Positions 33,379 through 44,542 of a stretch of 64,000 nt of DNA are shown here, one piece after another. Source of the stretch: Argopecten irradians (taxonomy: Eukaryota > Mollusca > Bivalvia > Pectinida > Pectinidae); contig NC_091134.1 of the NCBI RefSeq assembly GCF_041381155.1, positions 58,187,467-58,251,466 on the forward strand. The letters are read 5' to 3'. Below the pieces are notes generated by a model. It did no database searches, was not told where the DNA came from, and saw only the letters and a list, made by a program, of their open reading frames with translations. Within the stretch, counting starts at the first letter, position 1. Every line of letters begins with the position of its first letter. The translations under genes were made by a program, and so were the position numbers.

Positions 33379-36300
33379 CACTGTAGTGCAACTAGTACGG
33401 CAACGATGTTTTGATCCGTTTCCGGTATCGCTTCGATATACGAGTACCGAGCAGGTAGGTTCCAACTTGTAGAGTTTAAATACATTGCACATGGTGTTAC
33501 AGACCGATATTCAGCTCAAGTGTTAATTAGATATCCTACCTTGTATTAAGATCGTAATTTCACGCAAAGTACTCCTATTTATCATACAATTGTGACACTT
33601 ACATACAGCTTGATGCGAGTTTCTAGCAAAAAAAATCAAGATTTCATCTGAATCTTGCTATTATCCAAGAAATTCACAAAATATGACTGAGAAACAAATT
33701 ATTAGATTCATATGTATCAATCTGATATGCGCTTTGCTATATTTGATGAAGAATAAAGAGTGTTTGACACATTGTTTACATCGTTGTGTCAGTCTTTGCG
33801 CAACGGTTTTGATCGATGATATTGCGAAAAAGTGTACGGTTTGGAGTTTGAGATTGCAACGGTTTGGTATTATTTATATGATGGCATTTCCATGCGTAAT
33901 AGAATCCAACCGTAACGTATTAAGCACAAGGATCTGAGAATTAGTTACAGTTTATATAAATATGGACCCGCCAGAGTGCCCATAGACTATCTTTTAGACG
34001 TTTTAGGGACCTAGATAAAAAAAAAATCAGTAAAAATCCTATTCTACATTAAACACACATAGTACAATGTAGAATAGGATGTTTACCGATTTTTTTTATT
34101 TAGACCCCTAAAACGTCTAAAATGGTCTTTGGGTACTCTTGTGGGTCCACGATTACATTATAATTAATGTACCTAAAATATATAAACTGTAAATAATTAT
34201 CAGATCCCTAGCTGTGGCATTAATTACATTTGTCCAGTTCACCTTTAAAATAATAGTTTGCCGCTGTCCACTCGGTCACACTGACCAATGCATATATACT
34301 ATTAGTAATTTACCGTTTTTATGCCCATCATTACAATGCCTATAGGTCTCTCAAATCCTTTGATGTGGGATTAAGGAGTTTTTACTTTTGAACACTTTTG
34401 AATTATGAAACTTGTTATCGAATACCTACAAAAACTATTTTGGGAGAATTTTAACATCAAAATTTGCAGTAAATATGCAATAGAGTCGGACATCTTGTCC
34501 CGCCGTCCTCAAATCCTAACGTAACCACAAGGATCTGAGAATAAGCTACAGCTCATTTCAATATGGAACAACCAAAGAGCCCATAGACCATGTTTACACG
34601 TTTAGGGGGTCTAGATAAAAATCGGTTAACTCACATTCTACAAAGTACGTATATATTGCGAAAGGTGGAAAGCTCCCCAACACAAAAAAAAAATCGAAGA
34701 AAAATCTACCACGCCTGCGCTTTAGCGGCCAAAAATCATATTTTTAGGAAGTCTTCAGAAACAGATTACTGCCGTTGGAAAGGACGATACTTTTTGCTTT
34801 TAAAATCGTGTAAAATGGTCCATGGGCACTGTTTTGGGTGTACATTGATACAAACTTTATCTAATTATCAGACTCTTGTGGGCGTAACGTCTTGTATTCT
34901 TGATGTCCCTTCATCGTTTTTGAAATTACGTCAGATTGAATTTCGTGCCCGTTAATAGCCGATATTTATATTGTCACTGTACACATGTACAGTATCTATG
35001 TATGGCTATGAAACCCAATGTATGATAATTCTCAATATTAACATTGGCAATTACATGTAGATTTTGGTGTGCTAATTATTTCTTCAGAGTTCAAGAGGTC
35101 ACAAAAACACTGAGTTTAAGTCCATGTGAGAATTCATTGAATAATATCAATGTACAAAAATATATTCTTAAAATTGAAGAAGTATATATATCTTTGTATA
35201 TTTGGTTTATCGGTAGTCAGATACTGTCATTGTTTAATCGGTTGCTGATCACAACACAGCAGAAAAAATCGAACCAAGTATTTTTTCCCCAAAAATCATC
35301 AACTGTTTATCAAATAGTATTCTTACTCTATATAGACGTATACGAACGCGTTTTATTATTAAACTTTAGCTTTTTTTCTTTATAACTGGAACGACTAGTG
35401 ATTTGCCCTTGTACCAGTGTTTTTGCATGTATCACTAGTGTAATAAAGCATTCGTTGTCATATTTTGACATGCATTAGTATGTGACATAAATTGATTGTT
35501 CTCGCATATCTATCATGGTGCGGATATATGTTAAAACACAGTCATATGATATATATATATTTCTATTATGGTGTGCTTATTCGCACCAAGTATTTATAAG
35601 TATATTTAAAGTGAATAGTCGGGCAAAGAAAACCAGTCTAAATGCGTTCATTGGCCTTCCAAAAGTTCTCACATATTAATACGACGGCCAAGTTCTGCTT
35701 ACGTTTCCCAGTTCTGACCATTAAAGTAAAGGAAAGTTGAAAGCATTGAAAGCGAGGCTGCGTGTAAATGTAACCACGGACATAGTCAGCCGGGAGGACG
35801 TATTAGGATTCCTATACTTTAAATTAATTTCTTCGTACGCAAACAGATTTTGGCGAGAGATTTTATTTTTCCATTTCATAAGAAATTATACTGGATACAT
35901 TCACACCATTTTTACCGACTTTAGCCATCCTTGCCCGACTGTTCACTTTAAGTCCTTGTGCGTGCTATTTGATATGCTTTTTTTAAATTACAATAGCCGA
36001 TGTATGCAAAAATATGACATGAACAAGGTTACTGTACGTATAGCGCATTACGAGATAAACTAGTATACCCATTTCTAGTCTACTACAAAATTAAGATAGC
36101 ATTACTTACTATACTTGAAGCTTTCCTAAGTCGTCTACCCGCGTACACGTTAAATATTATGTTAAATGAATTTAATTCTAATAATAGTACACAAATTGGT
36201 CCAATTTCATGTCATTATCTGAAAGAAAGAAATCCAAACCGTACACTCACTTTTGATTTTAACTTGTGTCTCAACCGTACACTATTGAAATTCGAAACCG

Positions 36301-36725
36301 TTGCGACACTAGTCTGATATCGAACACAAATTGTTGAATTTCATAAGTATTTTTAACATTATTGTAAACAAATTATATACCAATGGAAACGGGAAAGTCT
36401 AAAGATTTCCAATATTGAATCACAGTAAATCTATACCTCAAAATAAGACTGCAAATCGAAACTGAACGAAAAATCTAGCTGTGGTTTCTGTCATGTGTGA
36501 TATTCAAATGCATTTTTTGAAATATAAGAAAACAGAAAATTAATTTTTTGGTTTGGTTGAAACTTATCATACTCTCTTCAGCAATCACTACATACCATCT
36601 ATCATGGTATCATCCGTAACGCCAGCAAATTAGTGATACAAAGCACAGTACCGTGGTCTTCACGTCGCCGAAGCGATACCGGAAACGGATCAAAACATCG
36701 TTGCCGTACTAGTTGCACTACAGTG
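33379..36725. mobile_element. DNA transposon T1, 3,347 bp, 57-bp TIRs, TGATTC target duplication
   Basis: Left end CACTGTAGTGCAACTAGTAC (33379) returns inverted at 36725; the first 57 bases of both ends are identical in inverted orientation. TGATTC at 33373-33378 is repeated at 36726-36731, and block copy 2 has a single TGATTC at 53164-53169 with no insert. No transposase was recognised. The longest frames (33179 region; 34590-34955; a 108-codon plus-strand frame 35737-36063 starting MKALKARLRVNVTTD) match nothing I know; the last is kept open in T2. A nested inverted repeat lies at 33963-34149. A 6-bp duplication would fit few superfamilies; assignment is open. Confidence 0.9.
33963..34149. 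repeat. Inverted repeat inside T1
   Basis: TGGACCCGCCAGAGTGCCCA and GGGTACTCTTGTGGGTCCA face each other, with TTTAGACGTTTTAGGG / CCCCTAAAACGTCTAAA and ATCCTATTCTACATT / AATGTAGAATAGGAT as inner stems. A degenerate relative at about 34510-34860 suggests a small foldback element that inserted into T1. Confidence 0.75.
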
Positions 36726-37557
36726 TGATTCGTGAGCATGCAAATTACGGCACATATAACTTTAAGTCTTATAGTTTCAACGTACGCGTAATCTTGAAAA
36801 AGTGTAGGATTGTTATATTAATTAGATATCTTCAAAAACTCAAAATAAATTAATAATGAAACAAGCTCTGTACCTGCAATGGTTGTTCATCTTGCTCTCA
36901 AAGTTGAAATAATAGAAGAAATGTAAATGTCTGCTTTTTCCTATTTATCATCATCATAACATATTATTTCTGCTGTTACCGAGGATGACTGAGAAAGATA
37001 CTCTGGTGAGTTTCGTATAAGTGTTGATATGAGCGACTGAAATTATGTTGTCTTCGCCAGTACCGTAGTTCTATCGTGATGCCATCGTACTAGGATTCGA
37101 TGTCTTCAAGACAGTCATACGAGGGCTTCACGTAGTCGTGTTGCCATCTTAAGACCATCGTATATATAACTTCGCGTTTCCTTCGTTTTGCATTCGTGAC
37201 TATATATGTGCCTATTGTCGCCGATGATTACACGATGGTAAGACGAAGAAGACACGAATTGCCAAGATATCCTCGCGATTGCCTAACCGAAGGGCAAGAT
37301 GAACACACGAATTCAACACGAAAATGAACCTTCGTATGGTGTTTGGGCATTTTTTTGCCATGCAAAAGATTTTGGCGTCACTCATGAAGTTACTGTCTAA
37401 GCATGAGAAAGTTCCCCGGCGATCTTACGATGCTAAAGATGGCCTCGCGAATGGCCCGATGCGCTCACGATCAGTGCCGAATTTGGAAATATTCTTTTTC
37501 GTGTAACCATCCTGTGTCAATTTCGGCACAGTATGACGCCAGCATAAGAAAACTTAC

Positions 37558-37629
37558 CTGCGCAAAAAAAAAGAACGACGAAGATGACGATAATAAGCCA
37601 TGGAACGTCATCAATCTGGCCACTTATAG
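37558..37629 (-). CDS. Transmembrane exon, probably of receptor gene 4
   Basis: On the minus strand CTCTCTAG precedes an open 72-nt exon reading ISGQIDDV then PWLIIVIFVVLFFCA, followed by the strong donor GCAG/GTAAGT. One hydrophobic span of about 15-17 residues fits a membrane helix, and it enters in phase 1 as the TM exons of genes 1-3 do. It leaves in phase 1, whereas phase 2 is needed for the exon at 29.2 kb; a run of nine T just before the donor makes a one-base length error or real frameshift plausible. In the duplicate at 53.9-54.0 kb about 25 bp including the donor are missing and the frame continues CWRHTVPKR, a basic stop-transfer-like sequence. Confidence 0.5.
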
Positions 37630-39179
37630 CTAGAGAGAAATGAAACAACTTCAGACAATGAGTAAATGCAAATTTATATTACATTAAGGTATCAATAACA
37701 CAATTGCATTTTTAAAAACTGCGTATATCTGGAGATAATGCAATGGAACGAATTCTCCATATTGATATTTGAAACATCTAAAAAAGTTGTAAACTGAGGA
37801 TGGGTAAATTCTGTCTTACAAAATTGACTTTTGACAATACTCTTTTAAGTAAATGAGTTCATATAATCAAAGTTAAATTGAATTAATTAACAAAAGCGTT
37901 GGACTTATGATAACACAAATATTCGATGTAACACAAAATAATTAAAATTGTCCGACAGAATATTTGTTATGTTGTTCTTATCTACTGACAAATGATATAC
38001 TGTATGTCTCATATAGTCATATTTTGCATTTCTGGTAATTCAATTTTTTTTTCATAGGGGACGTTGGAGGAAATATTGTAACACGGGCAAACTGCGGCTA
38101 ACTGGTTATTTTGCACTTTTTAAAACGATGAAGGATTTCACCTGGAGAGGAAACCTGTTTTGTTATTTCATGGTCAGAATACGCTTTCTTTGATTATGCC
38201 TTCATTTGTGTGGTAAGAATCACTCTATTGCTATTACAACGTAAAGCTAAATGGCCCGTGCCTATATATAAAAGTCTTTCGTTCTATTTTGAGAGTTAAT
38301 TGAAAACCTCATGTTCATATTTATGACGCAATGCTATTGGGTATTTCCATTTCCATTGTTGATTGGTTACTATGTAATGACAGCAACCTAATATCCTAAA
38401 TAATACTAATCTCAGCTATATGCTTACTATTAAAGGTTTTATGGCTTATTTCAATTCCTCCATTTTCTATCAAACCTTGTTTGAATTCTCGTTTGTAATA
38501 ATCATAATACCGATATGACTACTCGCACAAATAAGGGGCATACATGCATGTATATGTATACACCTACATGCACACATTCAAGCTATTATTCATGTATACG
38601 TGAATACGATTTATACATGAATATGATTTATACGTGAATATTTTCACCATATGGCATTAATTATTACAGTTATGTTATCAAATAACTTAGCTGTGACTGT
38701 AGTTATAAGGATGATCACGTATATCATTGTTATTAATTTCATGTTCGGCATGTTGATACACACACGTCAATCTGTTTAACTATATGTTTTCAATGCACCG
38801 TATACGAGTATCAATGCTAAATATTGTTTGAATGCAAACGTTATAAATAACTTCTTTAAGGACGTTCCTCCATGCTTAAACAGTCACCTGTCATACTTGT
38901 AATATGATTTTAGGCAAAGTCCATCTGAGAGTGCAGCAGTTAATCCATTCTTTTGTTAATACCAAATAGAAATGCATAATTGTTGTGAATGCAGTTTAGA
39001 TGCTATGTAAATAAATGAAGGATTTATAACGGCGAAAGAATTATCTCCCCTTACCCATCAGACGATCTATGCCATGTGTTTTGTTTTTTCAATGCATATA
39101 CATTATGCGCATTGACTTTCTGTACTACTAGAAATCAAGTTTATACTAGAATCATAACCTTGGTGAATTACTTGTATTA

Positions 39180-40262
39180 AAGATAGGTTTCACCAAACCA
39201 AATAAATATTTTCATAAAATCTGATAAGCTCAATTCAATTTCTTAATATGAGATTGAACAAATGTATCTTAAATACAAAATTGAAGGAAATCCTTGATTT
39301 ATTACGATGTCAGACTGACAGGATAGTATGCAAATGAATTAAAGCTGCGATGAATTGTGTTGTCGAAGTTTCGCGCATGCGCATTGTTACGCAGTAAAAA
39401 GTAAATAAAATGGCTGAACGAAAGCGTGTGATAAAAAAATGTATCTGAATCGGCAACAAGAGGAGGATATTAGAATGGAATTGGTAGCACCCTAGGATAT
39501 CTCTAGGGAATGAAATTCTGAGAAGGCATGTAGCAATAGCAAGCACTAGCGAGCGTATGTAAGTAACTTGAATCGTTATAGATTAAATGATATGTATAAA
39601 CAATCCATCGCACTTCCATTTGTTGTTGTTGTTTTTTTACTAAACATGCCGTGGCAAGACTGTCACTTCTTATCTGACATTTTGTTGCACGCTTCCGTTT
39701 GTTGATGCGGCCTCGTCTTGGAAAAAAATACGTCATGTTCGATGTAAAGCTTGACTTCCCTCTTTTTTAGAAGAGTATTTTCCTGGGGCTAGGCAAATGA
39801 CCATCCATATTGTTCGCTGTATGCATCGGAAATAATCTGAAGATTATTTCTATGTATAGGATAAATTTCAATTTCGTACGTAGTCTTTATATTTCATTGG
39901 GCGAAACCTGCCTTTAAGTTTATATCAAGAAAAACAATATTTAGCATAGAATACTCCTACTTTCAATTTATACAAATATACGTGACTATGGCCACAAAGA
40001 ATAACCATGCTGGTGTGGAGCAATTCCTCTAAGAATATATTCTATGGGGCGCGTTAATAAGCGCCTCGTATTGAATATATTCTTAGCGGAATTGCTCCAT
40101 ACAAGCATGATTGAAGGTTGGTTTCGCCAAATGATATATAAAGTTTACGAAATTGAAATTTATCCTATACAAATATATAATCTTCAGATCATTTTCGATG
40201 CATTCAGCGAACAATATAGGTGGTCAGTTGCCTAGCTTGACAAGGAAAATAGTCCTCTAATA
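39180..40262. mobile_element. Palindromic element, truncated copy
   Basis: Begins GATAGGTTTCACCAAACCAA at 39184 like the element at 55561, runs through the left arm and the centre near 40055 (CGCTAAGAATATATTC / GAATATATTCTTAGCG), but the right arm stops at 40262 where block B ends. Confidence 0.75.
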
Positions 40263-40596
40263 AGAGGCCCATGGCCTTAACGGTCATCTGACTCATGGCA
40301 CAAAACAACAAAGTCACAGTATAAAGTAGTGGTTAACAATTAATATAAACAATACAAGGAACTCCTTTGTTGAATATGTAAGTTTCTGAAATAGGTAAAT
40401 GTCATTTGTTGAACAAACTTAGTAGCCCTTCATCCATATATGGTTGTAACCCATTCAAGGATTAATATAAGGAGTCAGATTTTAAAGCCAAATTTCAGCA
40501 AAGCTCCCATTTTGGACCTCCACCGTACTATCCCCATGGGTCTTAGCTCAGTCCTTTATAAAATATGATTGTCCTCACCTAAAGTCCCCCTTCTGA

Positions 40597-40886
40597 ATCA
40601 ATTAAAACCCCTATAGACCAATTTGACTGAACCCGAACACAGGAAGTGGGCCAGCGGCAATCTTGGAATACCAAAATATTTACGAAAATGTTTGCATGTT
40701 GTTATACATCAATTAAAACCCCTATAGACCAATTTTCATTGAGATCAGAGACTGAAACCTTAAAACAGGAAGTGGGCCAGCGGCCATCTTGGAATACCAA
40801 AATCTTTGCGAAAATGTTTGCATGTTATTAATTAAAACCCCTATAGACCAATTTTCATTGAGATCGGAGACCTAAAGTGGGCCAGC
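40597..40886. repeat. Short tandem array, ~115-bp unit
   Basis: AATTAAAACCCCTATAGACC recurs at about 40599, 40710 and 40830, each followed by AGGAAGTGGGCCAGCGGC or a shortened form. Three incomplete units leading into the 160-bp array. Confidence 0.8.
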
Positions 40887-41925
40887 TAAAATTAAGAAAA
40901 TTTGCCCTTTTGTGGCCTACCCCCTCAGCCCCTAGGAGTCAGACCAGGCTCATTTGTATAAAATTTGATTGTCCTTCCCTAATGATGTTTCACACCAAAA
41001 ATGGATGAAAACCATCCAAGGATAAAGGATTAGTAGGATTTTAAAGCTTAAATTAAGAAAATTTGCCCTTTTTGGGCCCAACCCCTCAGCCCCTAGGGGT
41101 CAGACCTATGTCATATATATAAAATATGATTTTCCTTCCTTAATGATGTTTCACACCAAATATGGATGAAATCCATCCAAGGATGAAGGAGGAGTAGGAT
41201 TATAAAGCTTAAATTCAGAAAATTTGCCCTTTTGGGACCCCACCCCTCAGCCCCTAGGGGTCGGACCTATGTCAAATATATAAAATATGATTGTCCTTCC
41301 TTAATGATGTTTCACACTAAATATGGATGAAATCCATCCAAGGATGAAGGAGTAGGATTTTAAAGCTAAAATAAGAAAATTTGCCCTTTTGGGGCCCCAC
41401 CCCTCAGCCCCTAGGGGTCGGACCAGGCTCATTTATATAAAATATGATTGTCCTTCCCCATTGATATTTAACACCAAATATGGATGAAATCCATCCAAGG
41501 ATGAAGAAGGAGTAGGATTTTAAAGCTAAAATTAAGAAATTTTGACCTTTTGGGGCCCCGCCCCTCTGACCCTAGGGGTCGGACCACCCTTATTTATATA
41601 AAATATGATTGCCCTTCCCAAATGATGTTTCACACCGAATATGGATGAAATCAACCCAAGGATGAAGGAGGAGTAGAATTTAAAGCGTAATAAAAGAAAA
41701 TTTGCCCTTTTGGGGCCCCACCCCTCAGCCCCTAGGGGTCGGACCAGGCTCATTTATATAAAATATGATTGTCCTTCCCCAATGATGTTTCACACCAAAT
41801 ATGGATGAAATCCATCCAAGGATGAAGGAGGAGTAGGATTTTAAAGCTAAAATTAAGAAAATTTGCCCTTTTGGGGCCCCGCCCCTCTGACCCTAGGAGT
41901 CGGACCAGGCTCATCTATATAAAAT
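40887..41925. repeat. Satellite array, ~160-bp unit, about 6.5 copies
   Basis: GAAAATTTGCCCTTTTGGGG recurs at about 40897, 41057, 41217, 41376, 41534, 41696 and 41857. Other shared parts are CCCCTAGGGGTCGGACC and CACCAAATATGGATGAAATC. It ends abruptly at the TIR of T2 (41926). Confidence 0.9.
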
Positions 41926-43419
41926 CACTGTAGTGCAACTAGTACGGCAACGATGTTTTGATCCGTTTCCGGTATCGCTTCGGCGACGTGAAGACCACGG
42001 TACTGTGCTTTGTATCACTAATTTGCTGGCGTTACGGATGATACCATGATAGATGGTATGTAGTGATTGCTGAAGAGTATGATAAGTTTCAACCAAACCA
42101 AAAAATAAATTATTTTCTGTTTTCTTATATTTCAAAAAATGCATTTGAATATCACACATGACAGAAACCACAGCTAGATTTTTCGTTCAGTTTCGATTTG
42201 CAGTCTTATTTTGAGGTATAGATTTACTGTGATTCAATATTGGAAATCTTTAGACTTTCCCGTTTCCATTGGTATATAATTTGTTTACAATAATGTTAAA
42301 AATACTTATGAAATTCAACAATTTGTGTTCGATATCAGACTAATGTCGCAACGGTTTCGAATTTCAATAGTGTACGGTTGAGACACAAGTTAAAATCAAA
42401 AGTGAGTGTACGGTTTGGATTTCTTTCTTTCAGATAATGACATGAAAATGGACCAATTTGTGTACTATTATTAGAATTAAATTCATTTAACATAATATTT
42501 AACGTGTACGCGGTTAGACGACTTAGGAAAGCTTCAAGTAAAGTAAGTAATGCTATCTAAATTTTGTAGTAGACTAGAAATGGGTATACTAGTTTATCCC
42601 GTAATGCGCTTGATATACAATAACCTTGTTCATGTCATATTTTTGCATACATCGGCTATTGTAATTTAAAAAAAGCATATCAAATAGCACGCACAAGGAC
42701 TTAAAGTGAACAGTCGGGCAAGGATGGCTAAAGTCGGTAAAAATGGTGTGAATGTATCCAGTATAATTTCTTATGAAATGGAAAAATAAAATCTCTCGCC
42801 AAAATCTGTTTGCGTACGAAGAAATTAATTTAAAGTATAGGAATTCTAATACGTCCTCCCGGCTGACTATGTCCGTGGTTACATTTACACGCAGCCTCGC
42901 TTTCAATACTTTCAACTTTCCTTTACTTTAATGGTCAGAACTGGGAAACGTAAGCAGAACTTGGCCGTCGTATTAATATGTGAGAACTTTTGGAAGGCCA
43001 ATGAACGCATTTAGACTGGTTTTCTTTGCCCGACTATTCACTTTAAATATACTTATAAATACTTGGTGCGAATAAGCACACCATAATAGAAATATATATA
43101 TCATATGACTGTGTTTTAACATATATCCGCACCATGATAGATATGCGAGAACAACCAATTTATGTCACACACTAATGCATGTCAAAATATGACAACGAAT
43201 GCTTTATTACACTAGTGATACATGCAAAAACATTGGTACACGGGCAAAATCACTAGTCGTTCCAGTTATAAAGAAAAAAAGCTAAAGTTTAATAATAAAA
43301 CGCGTTCGTATACGTCTATATAGAGTAAGAATACTATTTGATAAATAGTTGATGATTTTTGGGGAAAAATACTTGGTTCGATTTCTTCTGCTGTGTTGTG
43401 ATCAGCAACCGATTAAACA
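41926..43419. mobile_element. Transposon T2: truncated inverted copy of T1
   Basis: Starts with the intact TIR CACTGTAGTGCAACTAGTAC and corresponds, inverted, to 35231-36725 of T1. It stops at GATTAAAC (43419), where block A copy 2 begins. The 108-codon frame is retained on the minus strand (42915-42589) with few changes. The left half of the transposon and its second TIR are missing, so it cannot be a simple new insertion. Confidence 0.9.
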
Positions 43420-44542
43420 TATAGAAATCCACCGTGCTATACAAATAACTTATATGTAATTTCCGGCGGATCACGGTTGTGGATTTACACAAAAGTACTA
43501 TTTGTATCAATTTTAAAATTTGTCAATGCTAGCTAGCCTACCTAAACATGTGGATATCAGACTTCGTTATACTGGTGGTATACGATTACATGTTCAATTG
43601 TCGATAGCCATCTCTCCATCTATCTCACTTTACAGCGTCACAGTGTTTCTTTGTGTGTCCTCCAAATTCAATCTGAATATATCTGAGGAACAGCAAGAAG
43701 ATTTTCATTGGTTTAATATTTCATATTGTCAAACGTTCAAATTGATATGTCTGGCAATCTCTGGTCAAAGGAGCAAAACATATTCCGAGTATGAAAACAA
43801 ACAGAAAGCTAGAAAAGCTGGTTAGACGGTTGAAATGAACATATTGCGTATGTGTAGACAATATTACTTTATTACAAGGAATCTGCTTGTTAGCTCAGTT
43901 TATTATATATTTTTCTGCGACGATGTGATCTATTTTCTGATATATATATACAGCACACGTTTAGCATGTCAAGAGCCCGTTAGAGTTTGGATTTTTCTAG
44001 TAGTAAATCTATAAGGCAGACAAAGCAAACAAAATGTAGTCCTGTTTTGCAGTTTATCTTTCTCCAATTAGCTGTTTTATGCTGATTTGCAATTCATAGT
44101 TATCTGGATATCAATTGATATATTTATTGTCAATATTGATTTATTACATACAGCTTGGTTTTTTTTATGATATAAAAATTCACGTACCACATGATACCCG
44201 ATAATGTTTGTGCGGAACTATTTTTTTCTATTTCATTTCAGCGGGAAGATTACAGATAGTTACGTTCTATCACCACTTGAGATACTAGTCCCACACAAAG
44301 AGTGTCGGATATCACGTGGTACGTGAATTAGTCTCATTACTTGGTTTCATTTCGGTTTCACCTGTAATAAAAAAGGAACAAAAAATTTCTGAAATGAAAA
44401 ACTTTTTATTATGCTATTTATTTATATGGGACAAGTAAGTTATTCCAACCGTGTGGACAAAACAAAATTGTCAAATTTTCGAGACGATTTGCCCCTTCAT
44501 CAAGACATACAAAACGAACACGATTACATAATTTATTTATAT

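Larger units (their letters stand above)
36726..40262. repeat. Segmental duplication block B, copy 1
   Basis: Matches 53164-56807 in the same orientation, with the TM exon at 37.6 kb. It ends inside the right arm of the palindromic element (after GACAAGGAAAATAGTCCTCT) and is followed by unrelated satellite sequence. Confidence 0.9.

Noticed and set aside
35737..36063. 108-codon frame in T1/T2 as a transposase
   Set aside because: No DDE/DDD or other transposase motif can be seen; kept only as an unassigned frame within the transposon.
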